This document shows, piece after piece, positions 23,600 through 37,300 of a DNA stretch of 64,000 bases. Source of the stretch: Embiotoca jacksoni (Eukaryota; Chordata; Actinopteri; Embiotocidae). The translations under genes and the position numbers were made by a program. The first letter of the stretch is position 1; every line of letters starts with the position of its first letter. A model generated the notes under the pieces. That model was not told where the DNA came from, made no database searches, and saw nothing but the letters and a program-made list of their open reading frames with translations. The stretch spans positions 12,393,276 through 12,457,275 of the forward strand of contig JAKOON010000016.1 of the NCBI GenBank assembly GCA_022577435.1, in the 5' to 3' direction.

Positions 23600-26500
23600 T
23601 CACACACAGTGCTCTAAACATTCACAAGCCACCTGCTGCACCTCCCCATGGACCTCCTTTATATCCTCCATGCCAAGCACCACTCCTCTGGGCACACCTC
23701 TCCCCTCTGCCACCCCTTCCACCTCTGAAGGACTCAGCACCCGGTTCCATACCCTGAACCCTGCTATTTGCCCAGCAAAACCCTGTGCAGGGTCAAACCC
23801 CCCACCTACAGAGTCCTGCTCCTGTCCCAGCACCACCGATCCACCTCCGGGAATCTCCCAGCCCTTCCTGAAGTTAGAGCCTGAGAAGGAGAGGCGGCGG
23901 TCGTTGTAGTGCCAGAAACGGCCCTGGATGGAGGACCAAAGGACACAGAGGTGGTGCCAGTGAGTGTCCAGAAGCAATGATACAGGGAGCCGACGATAGG
24001 CAGGGTCTCCAATGACAAAGTCCACGGAGGGCGAGGAAGAAGGTGAGGATGGAGAGAAGTAGGGCGGGTGGGAAGATGAGGAAGAGGCAGAGAAGGGTGT
24101 GGATGAGGCAGAGGAGCTGCGTCCATACAGAACTAACTGGTTGTCATTGTCGTCTGTAGCATAGGAGAGCAGTGTGCCGACATGTGTGGCCTCCACACGG
24201 AGCCAGAGGCACAGAGAAAGTTCATGCAGGTCTGGTAGCCTCAGAGAGAAGGTGACATAGTTCTCTGCAGAGGCCGAAGGGAACAAGAGCACCGAGTCCA
24301 CATTACAGACTGCAGACAAAAGCAGAGAGAAAATACAACTTAGTCTAATGCAAGTGTGGTGCTAATATGCAAAACATGGAAATACTTTGATTTATATAGC
24401 AACTAAACTAAAACTAGCAACAACTAAAAGCTGATGCATTCCCCTAACACACAGTACATTAAGTCTCAGGTATACATTTAGCTTACACCTTACACATACA
24501 TTGTTACAGAATGTCCTCCTGTTTGTAAGGAGAAATAACAGAGGGGAAAGGTCAGTGTATAACCAGAACAAACACAAGTCAAGTTTCATTATTTCTAATT
24601 CCCTGTGGAAGCTGAGGCTACAATAAATAGCCTCCTGCAATAAAGCTTCTCCAAACAAGTAATCAACGGTAACGCTAAAATAGTTTAATTAAGCAATATT
24701 ACATAAGTGTGTGCTTTAACTTAATTAATTGGCACGGCAGTTATGCTTATGTTTGGCATTCTTATCAAAATTGCAGAGAAAAAATATTTAAACTTTTTCT
24801 TTTCGGTCTGTTATGATCATGGATATTGGTCAGAAGCTGTCTGCAGGTAATAACTTGTACTTACTGGTTGCATCCTTCTTAGGAAGTGGCTGCGCTGGGA
24901 TCTTGTGCCTCACAGGAATTTGCAGTAAGTTATGGATCACTGAGGACTCCAGTTTTGTGTCACTTTTGTCATCCTGTCCTTCATCCCACTGGCTGACCCC
25001 CGGCTGATAAGATTCATGCTGTGGTTTGGTGAGAACAGTCTGGGGCTGTGACACTCCCAACCCGCTCCTGTTCCTTATGTTTTTGTTGGGTTCAGGATGG
25101 GGCAGAACCTGGGGCAGGAGCTGGGTCCAGGAGGGGTGTTTGTGGTCTTGTATACGGGGTTGTTTCTGAGGATGTGAATGAGGCTGGGATGGTTGCTGGA
25201 CCTGGGTATAATAATAAGGCACAGTCTGGGGAGACCAAAGGTGATCCTGCTTGATCGCATAGGGTCGCGTCTGAGTCCAAGTCTGGATCCGGGACTGACT
25301 CTGGAAAGGGTCAGGCTTGGGTTTAGGGTTTGGATAGTGGATTTGTACCTGTCGATGAGATTCTGATGGTGGTCTTGGCTTCCAGGCTTTTGAATGTTTT
25401 GGCCGGTTTGTTGTGTGGTGGTGATACAGCGTAGCCTGTGAACGACTATCAGTGTGGCCAGTAGCTTCTCGTCTGGGTTGCTCCAGGCCTCCAGGCCTCC
25501 CTCCTCTCTGTGTCTGACTCCTGCTGAGTGGTTCAGAGTATTCCTGAGGTGTGATGTTGGAGCTGACAGGCCTTACTGCCCTCTCTGACCCTCCTACCTT
25601 CCCCTTCCCATTCCAGTCCTGGACCTCACTGAGTCGGCCTTCCAGTCTGGACACACGCAGCGCCTGCTTTTTCAGGGATCCCTGTAGCCCTTTTATTCCA
25701 GTGAGCAGCTCATCACGCTGGCCTTGAAGGGCCGCCAGCCTCTCCTCCTGGCTGTGGAGCTCCAGGGTGAAGTTGGAGAAGTACTGACCCGGATCAGGCT
25801 GCAGTTTCCTGGTCTGGCGACAGTTCTCCCTCAGGGTCCTCTCCATCAAAGCTAGTCGACCTTCAATCCGCTTAGTCTTCTTGTTAAGCTTCCTACTCCA
25901 CTGTCTGAGAAGATAATAAATATGGCAAAAGGTTTATTTAATTTATGTATTATTGTGAGCAAAATAATAACAATAATCATGCATGGGCTGAACTGTGGCA
26001 TATAATCAATTTGTCTGACTTGAAAGGCATGTTGGGTGTCAGTTTGTCATTTATAATGATCAGGTTGTAAGAAACATATCTCAGAATTGTTTTTGTTATA
26101 CATTAAAATTATGTAGACATGAAAAGATTGTACATTGTTGCATAATGCCATAATAATTCTGTAAAAAATATATGTTCATATGTTTTCCAATATATGAGAA
26201 GCATCAATAATGTCTGATATTTATGCAAATAGTAGCTATATATGTCCACAACGCATAGCAATACTAATTTTACATCCGTGTCGATGTATCTTCACATACT
26301 GACTATCCTGGATATTTTTGGTGAAATGTTCGTCAATATTGTTTAAAAGCTGCTCTGTTAATCATTTCTTTACAACACAAGAAATAGAACAGATGCTTAA
26401 AGAAAAAGGCACCCACTCAACATGTTTTTGAAATACTGTGACCTTTGTCAAAAAGTAAGTAGCAATTTTGTCAAATTTAACTTCACAAAATCTGAAGATT

Positions 26501-28057
26501 CCTGTCATTTTCTAAACTGGACTTACCTGTTACCTCAAGCTGCCCTCTCTCCTTGTCTCAACGCTGGTCTACATTTTTCAGGATGCTTTTTCGAGCCAAA
26601 TACAACCAGTATACATGCAGGGATTTGTCTTGGTTGTAACAGCCCACAAACATTTTTCTCTGTTGTGAACATTAGTCCTTTATCTCTAACCTGAGACTGT
26701 TTATCTCCTGTGTTGTGCTGTGCTTCAGGTGTTCCAGGTCATGGGACACGTAGTGGTAATGATCATTCAGGGCCTGAACACGACTCTCCAGGCCTTGCGA
26801 GGAGGTCCTGTTCTGGTTAAGGGCCAACATGTTCAAACGGGCTTGAGTCAGCGCCTGGAACTGATGGAACTAACAGAGAAAACAACTTTATTTTCTTGCT
26901 GCAGTGGTTGAGTCACTGGTTTAACAATCAGGAAAATACTCAAACTCATCACAAGCAAAAACAAAAAAAATGTCTGTGACAACCAATCATCACTGCTGCA
27001 AGAGTTTTCCATCATTTCAGATACTCAGTGCTTTTTACAAAATGACTAACCACATGTCTGACAGGAGTACAGAAACAAGAAATTTGGGGCTTTTAGCTAT
27101 ATTATGTATATTTGAACTTTATTTTTTTGCTGTTTTAGGGCAGATAATAATAACAGTCACATACCTCACATAACATCTAAAACAACAACAACAACAACAA
27201 CAAACTTCAGCCTTCATCCTTCTCATACAGATTTAAAGGTAGCTGGACAACAACAAATCATGTGAATTTGACAATACACAGTCAAATGCAGAGGTGAAAA
27301 ATTCTGCAACTCTGCTGAGCAAAACTAATTGGATTTTAGCAGGAATAGTTATCTAGTGTCATCGTTTTTCTCCATTATGATTAGTTTTAGCTAATGCCAG
27401 ATCCAAGTGGCACAACACGTGCAATTACTGAGATGTTGGAAAATCGAAAATCATTTTTCAAGTAGTCTCAAACACAAACATGTTTTAAAGAAAAAGTAGT
27501 GTTTTGCATCTCCGTCAGATATTTATCTTGTGGTTTCATTCACGCATGAGTTCCAATACCTCATGCTGTTTTTCTGTTTTTAAAGGAGTCTGCTGAGTCT
27601 ATAAGTTTGTATATTTTTTTTTACAATTTGGCAGATGAATGTCAGTCGTACAGCAAAGTTGTGACTTGTTGTTTCATTAATTTGTCTTATAGTGTGAACA
27701 TGGAATGCACTTTAATTACCACCTCTATTATCACGAGATCTAAATATATATGATGCATCCTTAAAAACACAAAGTAAACTCAGTAATGCTTTGAGCCAAG
27801 ACTAGTTTATGATACTTAACGTATTGCAGTTGATGTGGATTCAACTGTTCAAGAAAAACTGATACTGTAATAACATTTTACTACTGACAACAATGTAATA
27901 CACACATGCACACAGTCACATTCAAACCGACCTGTTCGTTGAGTCGCCGTAGCTTCTGGGACACAGGATCACCTCCCTGCACCTTTACAGACTGAAGCTG
28001 CAGCAGAAGCATGTGAACCAGGACCTGGGGCCAGTGGCCGGTCCCGAGGCTGCCCAT
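23600..28057 (-). CDS. ptx4: pentraxin-4, long form
   Basis: Secreted long pentraxin. Exons: 27932-28057, 26691-26869, 24865-25904, 23600-24309; phases match and total 2055 bases, 684 aa. Start MGSLGTGHWP is followed by a hydrophobic stretch (VLVHMLLLQLQSV) fitting a short signal peptide; a further upstream exon cannot be excluded. Residues about 35-180 are helical, coiled-coil-like. About 190-440 is a Pro/Gln/His/Ser-rich linker. The pentraxin domain begins near 450 with LLFPSASAENYVTFSL. Family landmarks are GTLLSYATDDNDNQLVLYGR, HWHHLCVLWSS (pentraxin signature, with Leu where Ser/Thr is usual) and LGQEDSVGGGFD-type sequence (here LGQEQDSVGGGFD). Human PTX4 has about 478 residues, so this fish form is much longer because of the linker plus a Ser-rich insertion inside the domain (about residues 500-530). 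Position next to clcn7 matches human 16p13.3. Confidence 0.93.
27178..27201. repeat. short (CAA)n microsatellite in ptx4 intron 1
   Basis: Seven to eight tandem caa/aac units within intron 1. Confidence 0.8.
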
Positions 28058-30480
28058 GGTGCAGTGGAGCAGGGATTGGTGCGGATGGGTTCCCGTCTGA
28101 AAGTGTGAATATGTAGGAAAACACAGAGGAGAGAGGCATAGGTGAAAAGGGGCTTGTCTTGATATGCACTGTGTAAGCACACACAGTATACAAAAGCACT
28201 CCCACAGGTTGGGATAGGAACACACTTTCCACAACATCACTGGGGAGCTGAGATGAAATGCAGATGGATTTAACAGGCAGTCTGTTTCTCTGTGTCTCTA
28301 TCTTCTGCTGCTCAACACAAATGAACACAAAGAGACATATTAATATATAGGATAATTACAGCACATTATTACAACCGCTTTCAATTCATTCATGTTAAAG
28401 TGCAGAAAATGATGTAGCAATGTTGCTCTGCACTCATTTGTGTTTTTTTCTCCATTACAACTCCAGATTGACTTTAATTAACTTGATCTTTTATGGATAT
28501 GAAATGTGAAGTTTCCATTCATCAAAAGCTTCCATTACCTTTCTGTGGGACAAATTATTTCTAAAGTAAAAATCATAATGACAGAATAATACTTTAACAA
28601 GCCTTTTAATCAATAGATAAATGTCTTGATATGTGTGTCTTCGTGGTGGTTGCAAAGGAACCGTAAGACTCATGGTGCATGGGCTGAGGAAGAAACAGCG
28701 TGTACTTTCCCCTCCTACATGATTCAACCAAAAGTGTCTGGCTCTCTTCTTCTGCTTTCTTGCTGAATGGCCCAATCAAGGAATCCCACTGCTGACCCTT
28801 CCCTTCTGCTTTCAGTTCATGGTCTGGTTGCATTAGTTAGGAAAGTTATTTTAACAATAAAGTCTGACTACTAAGTTAATTAAAAACCAGTGACGATGCA
28901 TCCAAAGGCACAACAATGCCTAATTTTGGGAAGTAGATGTGACTATTTTCATTTGTGTAATCCTGAAATGTTTGCTGCTGATATATTTCGAGTCAAATAC
29001 AGTTTCAATTGTGAAAGTCCAATGTAAACAGTTTTCAGTTTTGTTTTTACTGGTTAGTTGTTGCCTCACATGTGCTCATGTGCACATGTGGTCAGGACAG
29101 CCTCCACCCCAGAAAAATACGGTCAAGCCAGCCTCCATGGTATGTCACGGCACCTGCAAACACAAGGCATTACAGTTAGAGAGTAAAAGACCTGATTTTA
29201 AAATATAAGTATGGTTCAGGGGAACGTGGTGGAAAAAAAATTATTAGTTTGAGTTCGATTTACACAACAAAAGTCCCATAAATTGTCACATGAGCTAAAT
29301 TCGGATGGGAATTACAAGAAAGTGTTCCATTTCCACTGTCCAGTTTGGAGTAATATTGATTGAAGACCATTTCAATGTGTCACTAAAAAAATATCAGGTC
29401 AATGTGATTGAGTTTTTAAAAGTTAAAGCTCTTCAAATATCTTAAATTAGGTATATTATCTCTTATTTTAGATTGATATTTGACGGAAACTCCAGTTTCT
29501 ACAGAACAATTCCACTTCAGGATAACAGTAAACCACCTCAATGTGTCACTCGGATAAGTGCCCTCTCCACAAGCTGGGTATCCGCATATCCCACCACAGT
29601 CTGCCCTTCCTCCAGAAGCATGCCCATCAGTTAGGCCTGCGGCCCCATTGTCATGGACTGGCTCCAGGTCCAGACAAAGGAAGACCAGACAAATGGAGGA
29701 TTAAATTCATTTAACCAACGTTAAAGTTAAATGAACAAAACTAAGGTGTGTTGTCAGCACAACATTCTTGTGGTAAGTGCTGCATGTGTGTAAGTGTTGT
29801 GTGAGCAAAGTTAAAGTAAGAACAACAAAACAACCCAACCCAAACCTAAAGATCCTGCTTCCAGCGGGAGGGACACAGAGTGACAGAACTAGCTTTCCTT
29901 TATAAAAAATCAGTGTGCACAATCACGAGGAGTTGAAACTGGTGTGACTCGTACTATGGTCACACCTCTGCCACTCTAAAGACTTCCTGCAACACGGGAG
30001 CCTGCAGCATAAGTGAGAGGGGTCATCACATCCACTCTTAAACACCTCACTCCCTGCTTTGAACACTTTACCCTGTGTTTAACTACACTGGCAAGTTGCT
30101 TATGCTCCTGGTACTCCAAATGAAGGTTTGTGCTCCTGATACTACAAAGTGTCTTACTCCATTTTTTAAAACAAAAAACGGCTGGACCCCTGCTATCCCA
30201 ACATCGGGGGGGGTGGGGACTTTGTCATGTTTTATTTAGAGCACTCAGTATGTGCTCCTGGCACTAGGCCAGAGCGCCAGAGGGATAGGGTGGTGTCAGC
30301 AGGGTAAGCACACAGTTGACAAAAGCTTGTATCAAGCAATGACTTTCAATAGAGTTGGGTAGCTGCTTTGCCATGTGTGAAACCCAGATTCAGGTCGTCT
30401 GCAAGTTATTTATTACCAGGTTGTAAAGGACTGGGGTAGGTGGGTGGCACCAAGGGAATCACTGGTAGAAGGCGTTTCAG
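28058..30480. other. intergenic between ptx4 and slc2a6 copy 1
   Basis: Contains the ptx4 5' flank and AT-rich unique sequence. Inverted members of the roughly 160-bp repeat described below lie near 29330-29560. A poly-G/C tract and short, apparently unique segments follow to about 30480. No exon could be supported on either strand. Confidence 0.5.
29330..29560 (-). repeat. inverted units of the 160-bp slc2a6-flank repeat
   Basis: Contains gaccatttcaatgtgtcact and accacctcaatgtgtcact, the reverse complement of the motif agtgacacattgagatggtc found in the plus-oriented units at 30546-30860 and 39629-40260. Confidence 0.7.
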
Positions 30481-30545
30481 ACTCCCCCTGAAAATCTAAT
30501 AGCCCAAATGCCTTTTAATATCAATCTGAAATCAGATAGGTAGGA

Positions 30546-30860
30546 CATTTTGGAGGGCTTTAATGTTGAAAATCTACATCAGAATGGCTTATTGTTTGAG
30601 TGACACATTGAGATGGTCTACTATTATCCTGAAGTGGAACTGGTCTGTGGAAACACAAAGTTCCTCTGAAATCGGAGGGAATATTGCTCATATTTGAATT
30701 TTTAGAAGACTGTTGAAAATCAAAATGTGTTGATGAGCCTGAGTGATACAATGATCGTCCACTATCAATATCAGTAAAATTGGTTGATGGAAACGGGACA
30801 TTTTTGTATAATTCTCATCTAAAGAGAAAATGTAGTCCATTTGACATTTAATTGTTGTCA
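30546..30860 (+). repeat. 160-bp tandem repeat upstream of slc2a6 copy 1
   Basis: About two full units, with a partial unit just before. Landmarks in each: gagtgacacattgagatgg, a closely related cctgaagtggaa segment, ctgtggaaac, and atattgctcatatttga. The same array, with about four units, precedes copy 2. Confidence 0.75.
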
Positions 30861-30954
30861 CATTCAAACTCAAATAATCGTTGTATGATTTTTATTCTCC
30901 ACTCACATCTCACCGCGTTTCCTGGGACCAGGCTCTTGTTTTAAAATCGGGTCT

Positions 30955-31383
30955 TTTGCACCATTACCGTAATGCCTAGTGTAAACAGGTACTCTAAACT
31001 ACATTGGGGGCTGGCTTGACCGTATTTTTTAAGTGGACGTGGACCTGACCGCAGTTCATAACTTCACATCACCCAAAGCCTCTGTCAGTTTCATTCTGAC
31101 AGTTTGGAAATCTCACAACTGCAGGCTGTCTGCTGGAAGATCAAGTTTATCACTTGGACGGGGTAGTCATGTGTTTTTAAACCAAATAGTTTTTACATGT
31201 GGGGCTGATAAGTTTTTTCTATTTATTGATTTGTATCCTTTGGTGCCGCTCTGTGGTCGATTTTTACTGGAACAAGGTGAGTTATCGGACTTATCTTTTG
31301 ATCTGGCTGTTTTATAGCCGAATGCGATTACATAAGTCTCACCTCTGATCAGGGCTGCTTTTATTCATCAGACTGCTGCAGAC
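30955..31383 (+). promoter_or_regulatory. slc2a6: probable promoter and 5' UTR of slc2a6 copy 1
   Basis: A block centred on attaccgtaatgcctagt and actacattgggggctggctt (30961-31017) is kept in the copy 2 flank (40358-40416) while nearby bases differ. This suggests a shared core promoter or first-exon segment. Homology between the two flanks runs on to both start codons. Inference from paralogue comparison only. Confidence 0.4.
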
Positions 31384-34300
31384 ATGGATGAAGAGACTCC
31401 ACTGCTGCACAGAAGACCGCTATCAACTCAATCCACGGTTGGAACCTGCTCACTGATTTTAATGCATCCAAAAATCTTATGTCTGGTTGTTTTATATAAT
31501 GTCAACAAAGAAAGATTATTTCCTGTTTAGGGATTACTGTCTGTTTATTGTGAATTCTACGGGGGCGTAACGACGCCCTGACACTTTTTTTTTTCTTGAA
31601 GTGAGAAAATAAAATGTCCTCAGTTTTCTTGATCTGGTTGAAATTCATTTGACATGTTTTTAGTGTTAGAAGATCTTAAGTGTAGCCTATCATTCAAGAG
31701 AGCCAATGAAAACAAATGTCCTGGTCAAGTTCGTTAAAATTAGCCTACATTTGAGATGCACGAATTGATTCACTACATCAACCTGAAGCCTATGATACGC
31801 TGCAATTTGTCAAAGTTACTTTATTAAATTAAAGCAATAGAAATATACATTATTGAATTGCCACCATAAGAGCTGTGGTTAAACCTTAGAAACAAGCCGC
31901 CGAGCCCCCAGATGTGCACCCGTGCATGTGCGTCATATGCGCGCTCACTTACTTAAACACCAGACTTCCCACAGTCGAAAATCTCTGCTACAGATCTACA
32001 CGACTGCTGGAATGTTTTTTGTGTTTATGTTGTGACACTCTTTGCTGAATTATTTCAGAGAAATGTCCGTTAAACTGTTAAATTCGTCCAGAGGACAAAT
32101 GTTTCCTGCTGGAGGCAGAGCTGAGCAGACTGACATGATTGCTTGGTCAGTCATACGTTTTAAGTTACAATTTATGACATATTACTACTTTTGATCAAGA
32201 TTGCTTTGTGCAACAGATGAATGTAGAAGCTTAGCTGCTTATCTTTTTGATGTAATAGATCTGACCAGAAAAACATGACATAGAGGTGATATTTGATAGT
32301 TTAGTCTGATTAAAATGGTGCATTTATCAGCTGCATTGTGGCTCGAACAAAAATGTTAAGGGGCGTAAAAAAAACAGAAGTAGCTGTTTGAAGAGCTTCT
32401 TGCAACATTCTTGACTTTTCCCTACTTCCTACTCCAGAATATACTTAAATAAAAAGGGGTAAGTTTAGAGTTTCTTTTAATGTTTTCTTTTCTTTTTTCC
32501 CCCATTTGAATGTCAGTAGGGTGCAGTTACCCGTTACTCATACAGGCAATACTAATGGAAACTCAAAACACGCATCCCTTCCTGTTTGTACCAGTCATCA
32601 AGTACACTTTCATGAAACTTTTTTTTATTTACCTTATTTCACTGAAACCAACACTTATATTCACTTTAGCAATATCTAGATAGTGACAGTTGAAATAGCA
32701 AACTTCTCTGACATCCTAATTGATAATTGATCAGCCCACATTTTTCCACTGTACCTAAGATTAAACTTGGCTTTAACTTAACTACATATGTTTTAACTCT
32801 TCCACACCCCTTTGTCTTAGATTAATAACTCCAAACTGTACCTGGCCATCTTCTCGGCAGTCCTGGGGAACTTCAGCTTTGGTTACTCTCTGGTCTACCC
32901 GTCTCCCGTCCTACCAAAGTTCCAAAGCCCCGATGCCGACCCCCGGCTCAAGATGGACATAGAGCAGGCCGCCTGGTTTGGATCGATCTACTCACTGGGT
33001 GCAGCGGCCGGGGGGCTGGGGGCCATGCTGCTCAACGACTTGGTTGGGCGGAAGCTGAGCATCATGATGTCAGCCGTGCCTTCGGCTATAGGGTGGGTCT
33101 CAGTAACAGCATGCAGTCTTCAAACTGTGTTCTGATAGCTGTGCTGGGTTGAAACTAAGTACATTGCGGAACTTAAATATTCTTATATTATGTCACTTTA
33201 TATGTTTACTTCACTGGACTTCAGAGGGAAATTTGGTATTTGGGGTTAAAGGTCACCGTGACTGCACGTTGACCTGATCTCCTGAGAGTGACATCTCAGG
33301 AAAGCCCTGAGGGAATTTCTAAGAATTTAAAAATTCTTCAAAGGACTCTGATTTGATTTTGGTGGCAAAATGTCAAAGGTCACTGTTACATTACAAAACA
33401 CATTTGTGGCCATGACTCAATAGTTCATACACTATTATGCTGTTGTGGTATAATTTAACAAAGAGGTCTACTAAGGATAAAATGATGAGCACCCAAAAGG
33501 TCAAATGTCAGTTCCACTGTCTCATCAAAGCATTCTGCAAACATACTTTTCTGTCCATTATTCATAACTCAGCAACAGAACGGGAGATTGTGACCATATT
33601 TCAGATTTGGTCAGATACTGATTGGTGACACTAATCATTGGTGTCACCTTGAAACTGTACTGAACATATAGATCTTTTCTGTAGTCAGGTTGAAGATTTC
33701 TATGATGTGTTGACGTTTCACAATTCACAATTTGAAACATTGTCTTCTGTTTCTCAGCTTTACTAGCCAAGCTTGTGACATGACACAGAGAAGGACTCCT
33801 TTGAAGAGTACATATATTAGAAGTCTGGACAGATATGGATGTAAACTGAAACTTGACTAGTCGGCAGAGGCAGACAACCGCGAGGCAATAATTCTACTTC
33901 TGCTTCAATGCTACTAGTTTTACTTCATCTGAAAGCATCTGAAAACTTCAACCAACACTCATAACAAAGTTGTTTTTTTTTATTCCCATATGTGTGTCTC
34001 AGGTACATGCTGATTGGAGGAGCTTCAGACTTGTGGATGCTCCATCTGGGCCGTTTCCTTACTGGTGTTGCTGGGGGGATCACCTCAGGATCCATTCCTG
34101 TAAGTTATCATGGTTACCAATATTTTTTTTTAACTATTTATATTTTGCCATTTGTGTCACAATTTACAATATTACATACCACTGTTCTTTCTGGTTCTTT
34201 GCACATTTACAGCATTGGACCATTGATGTATCAGCAAACTTCCTTGATGTTCATAAAGTTATATTATAACATTTTAGACAAAGTGGTATTTGATCCATAG

Positions 34301-37300
34301 AAAAATACATTTTGCACAACTCTGAATAATGACTTCCCTCTTCAATACATAAATACAGTTGTCAATTGATAAATCACGAACAGAATCTTCTAAATGGCAA
34401 CAAAAAAGCATGTGGACAGGTTCTGATTGGATCATATCCATCACTAATTTAAAGAATAAAGTTGCTTTTCATGAGCCACCTGTGAGAATGTTTTTGACTG
34501 TTTGCATCCAACTTAGGCTAAATTACCTCAGAACAGGTTAGTTAAATGCAAATGCAAAATTGGCAAAGACAAGTGAACTGAGCTCCAAGAAGATCAAGGA
34601 TTACTTGCTTGCACAAAAAAGTACACTTAGAAAAAAATCTCAATCCTTAACCTTCCAGAGTTGGGTCTTAAATTCATAAAACAAGGCATACTGGCAGAAT
34701 CAGAAAAATCCAGCTGCGGATTGGACCACATATTATAAGATCATGAAAGTCGGGTGAGAAACAGCAGCAAGGATTGCTTTAGAGCGAGAAGATGAGGGGT
34801 AAATAAAAAGGGTGAAACTCAGGGATTCAAAAATGAACAAAACAAACAGCAACTATTAGATGAGGGGTAAATAAAAAGAAGCCAAAAAAAGTGAATGTCA
34901 GGAATAAACTCAGGGATTTAATTCAAAATAAATACACAACAAACAGCAGCTAAACCAACTAAACTCAGTGAGTAACCGACTCCACAATCACTAATCAGGT
35001 AGTTATTAAAAAAAATCGGATGTTACAACATGCAGTCTGTAAGCTGTCAAATGACCCACTGGCTACCATCACAGGCTGCTCCAGGGTTATATAACCTACA
35101 TCGGGCCCCTGATGGCCCGGGCCAATCACCCAGCTGAGTGGAGGCCGTACCTGGGGAGAAGTGCACACACACACAAAGACTGCTGGCCGTAACACAGATC
35201 AACAACCATTACCAGATATGACTCAGTTCACAGACCACTGAAAATAGGATCAGTGAGTACAGGTACAATCCCTGACCTAATCCCATGGGGAAAGAAATAT
35301 CAACCTGTCATTGTTCTAGTGTGCAAGACCTGAAATCTTTGCTGGCTCAAACATGGTGGAAACCTTCACCACAGCTATAACAGAAACTGGTTAATTCCAT
35401 GTCCAGACGCTGCTAAGAATTTGTAACTGTGATTTTAAGTGAAGACTCTGTTGGGTGTCCACAGAGTTTTTTGTCTTCATTTTGAACTGCATGTCTTTTG
35501 ATTGCTTTTTGTAGAATATCTTGCCAAGTGTGCTTGTCCTGTCTTTCTTTAAAATAATTCCATTTGCTTTGATATTTTGTTATCTAATGCAATGAAATTA
35601 ATTTATATTTAGAGTGTAATTTACTTTTCTGAGACCCTGTACCATTGGTATCCAACAGGTTCCTGCCTGAACTCATACTGTATGTTCTCATGTGACTTTA
35701 CGAATGTCTTTTGTGTATTTGTGTCACAGGTTTACATCTCAGAGATCTCCCACAAATGGGTGAGAGGAGCTCTTGGCTCCTGCCCTCAGATCACTGCTGT
35801 GGTCGGGGCCCTGGCGCTCTATGCTCTGGGTAGGAACATACCAAAAGTGTTGCATAGATAGCTTTGAGAAGCATTTAAGAAACACCACTGTTCGTACATC
35901 TTGCATTTTCAGTGCCAATTTAAAATTTTAGTGGTGTACTTTTGCTATTACCTGGTTCAATATAAACAATTTTGAGTCATGTTGTGATACTTTCAGTGAT
36001 ACTTGATGAGCAAGGACCACCACCTCTATTAAGTGTTAACAGTGTTTATTGATTATGATCTGGTAAAACACGATGGAGCTTGGCAAGGGACTGCGGTTTG
36101 GGGAAGGCTTGATTGAGAACCCACTGCGGCTCTCAGGCCTCTCAGATCCCCAATAAAAGCCTTCCCAAGAGAACAGTGATGACTAAGCGTTGTGCAGGTC
36201 TTGGAGATTGTGATGAGTGTACAGCAAGAGCAGACAGGTATGCAGACTGGGCTGGTATTTATAGACTCATGTCAGGAAGGTTAGTGTTTGAGGTGTGGTC
36301 CTGCTTCTCAAATTCAGATAAAATTATCTCCAAATATAAAAGATAAGACAACTCTCTCTTTTTTTTCCTGCTCTCTTGCTTTACACGGTGATGTACAGCT
36401 CTGGTGGTACCATGGCGGTGGCTGGCAATTGCAGGGGAGGTACCTGCTCTGCTGATGGTTGTGCTGATGGCATTCATGCCCTCGTCCCCCAGGAGGCTCC
36501 TGTCCCTGGGCCGAGAGCACCAGGCTGAGAAGGCCCTCCGCTGGCTTAGAGGACGTCACTATGACACACAAATCGAGCTCAGTGCCATACAGGTAAAAGA
36601 CAAGCAGCATTACAATGTGTAAAGTGGAACATTTGGGTTAAAGAGATGAAATATACAGTATATATATGTAGCCTGGTTAAAATAATGGGACCCGCCACAA
36701 AACTAATTTATGTTTTTCGCAGGTCTTTTAATTTCCCCCCGCTTATAAATGCAAATTATACGTATGTTTGTGTCGTCTTGTCTCTCTCTACCAATGCAGC
36801 ACAGCATCAACAAACAGACTAAAATCACATTGTCCCAGCTGGCCAAACCCATATACTACCGGCCAATCCTCATCTCAGTGGTGATGCGTCTCCTGCAGCA
36901 GATGACGGGTATCACACCCATTCTGATCTACATGGAGCCCATCTTTGCCAAAAGCAAAGTCTCCCTGGAGCCCAGGTTGTGCATCTTTGCTTGTATAAAA
37001 TGTGCTTCAGACAGTAAACAAAGCTTGTTTGATGATTTATCTAACACAAGCACTTTGCAAATCATGGATTATTAATTAGGTCAAAATCGCTCTTGTTCTT
37101 GAAACTGTTTGCTTTGCTCACTGTTGACTCAAGTTACTCACTTATCCCTGTTCTGTATCTGTCAGGTATGATGCCGCCATAGTGGGTGGGGTCCGCCTCT
37201 TTTCTGTTGTCGTGGCAGCCAGTTTGATGGACAAGGCAGGACGCAAAGCCCTGCTGTATACGTCAAGCATGCTGATGTTTCTGTCCACTCTGACTCTGAC

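Noticed and set aside
35000..35195. Minus-strand open frame of about 66 codons present in both intron-3 blocks (PQVRPPLSWVIGPGHQGPD..).
   Set aside because: Conservation is explained by the near-identical block as a whole, including non-coding parts; no known domain.
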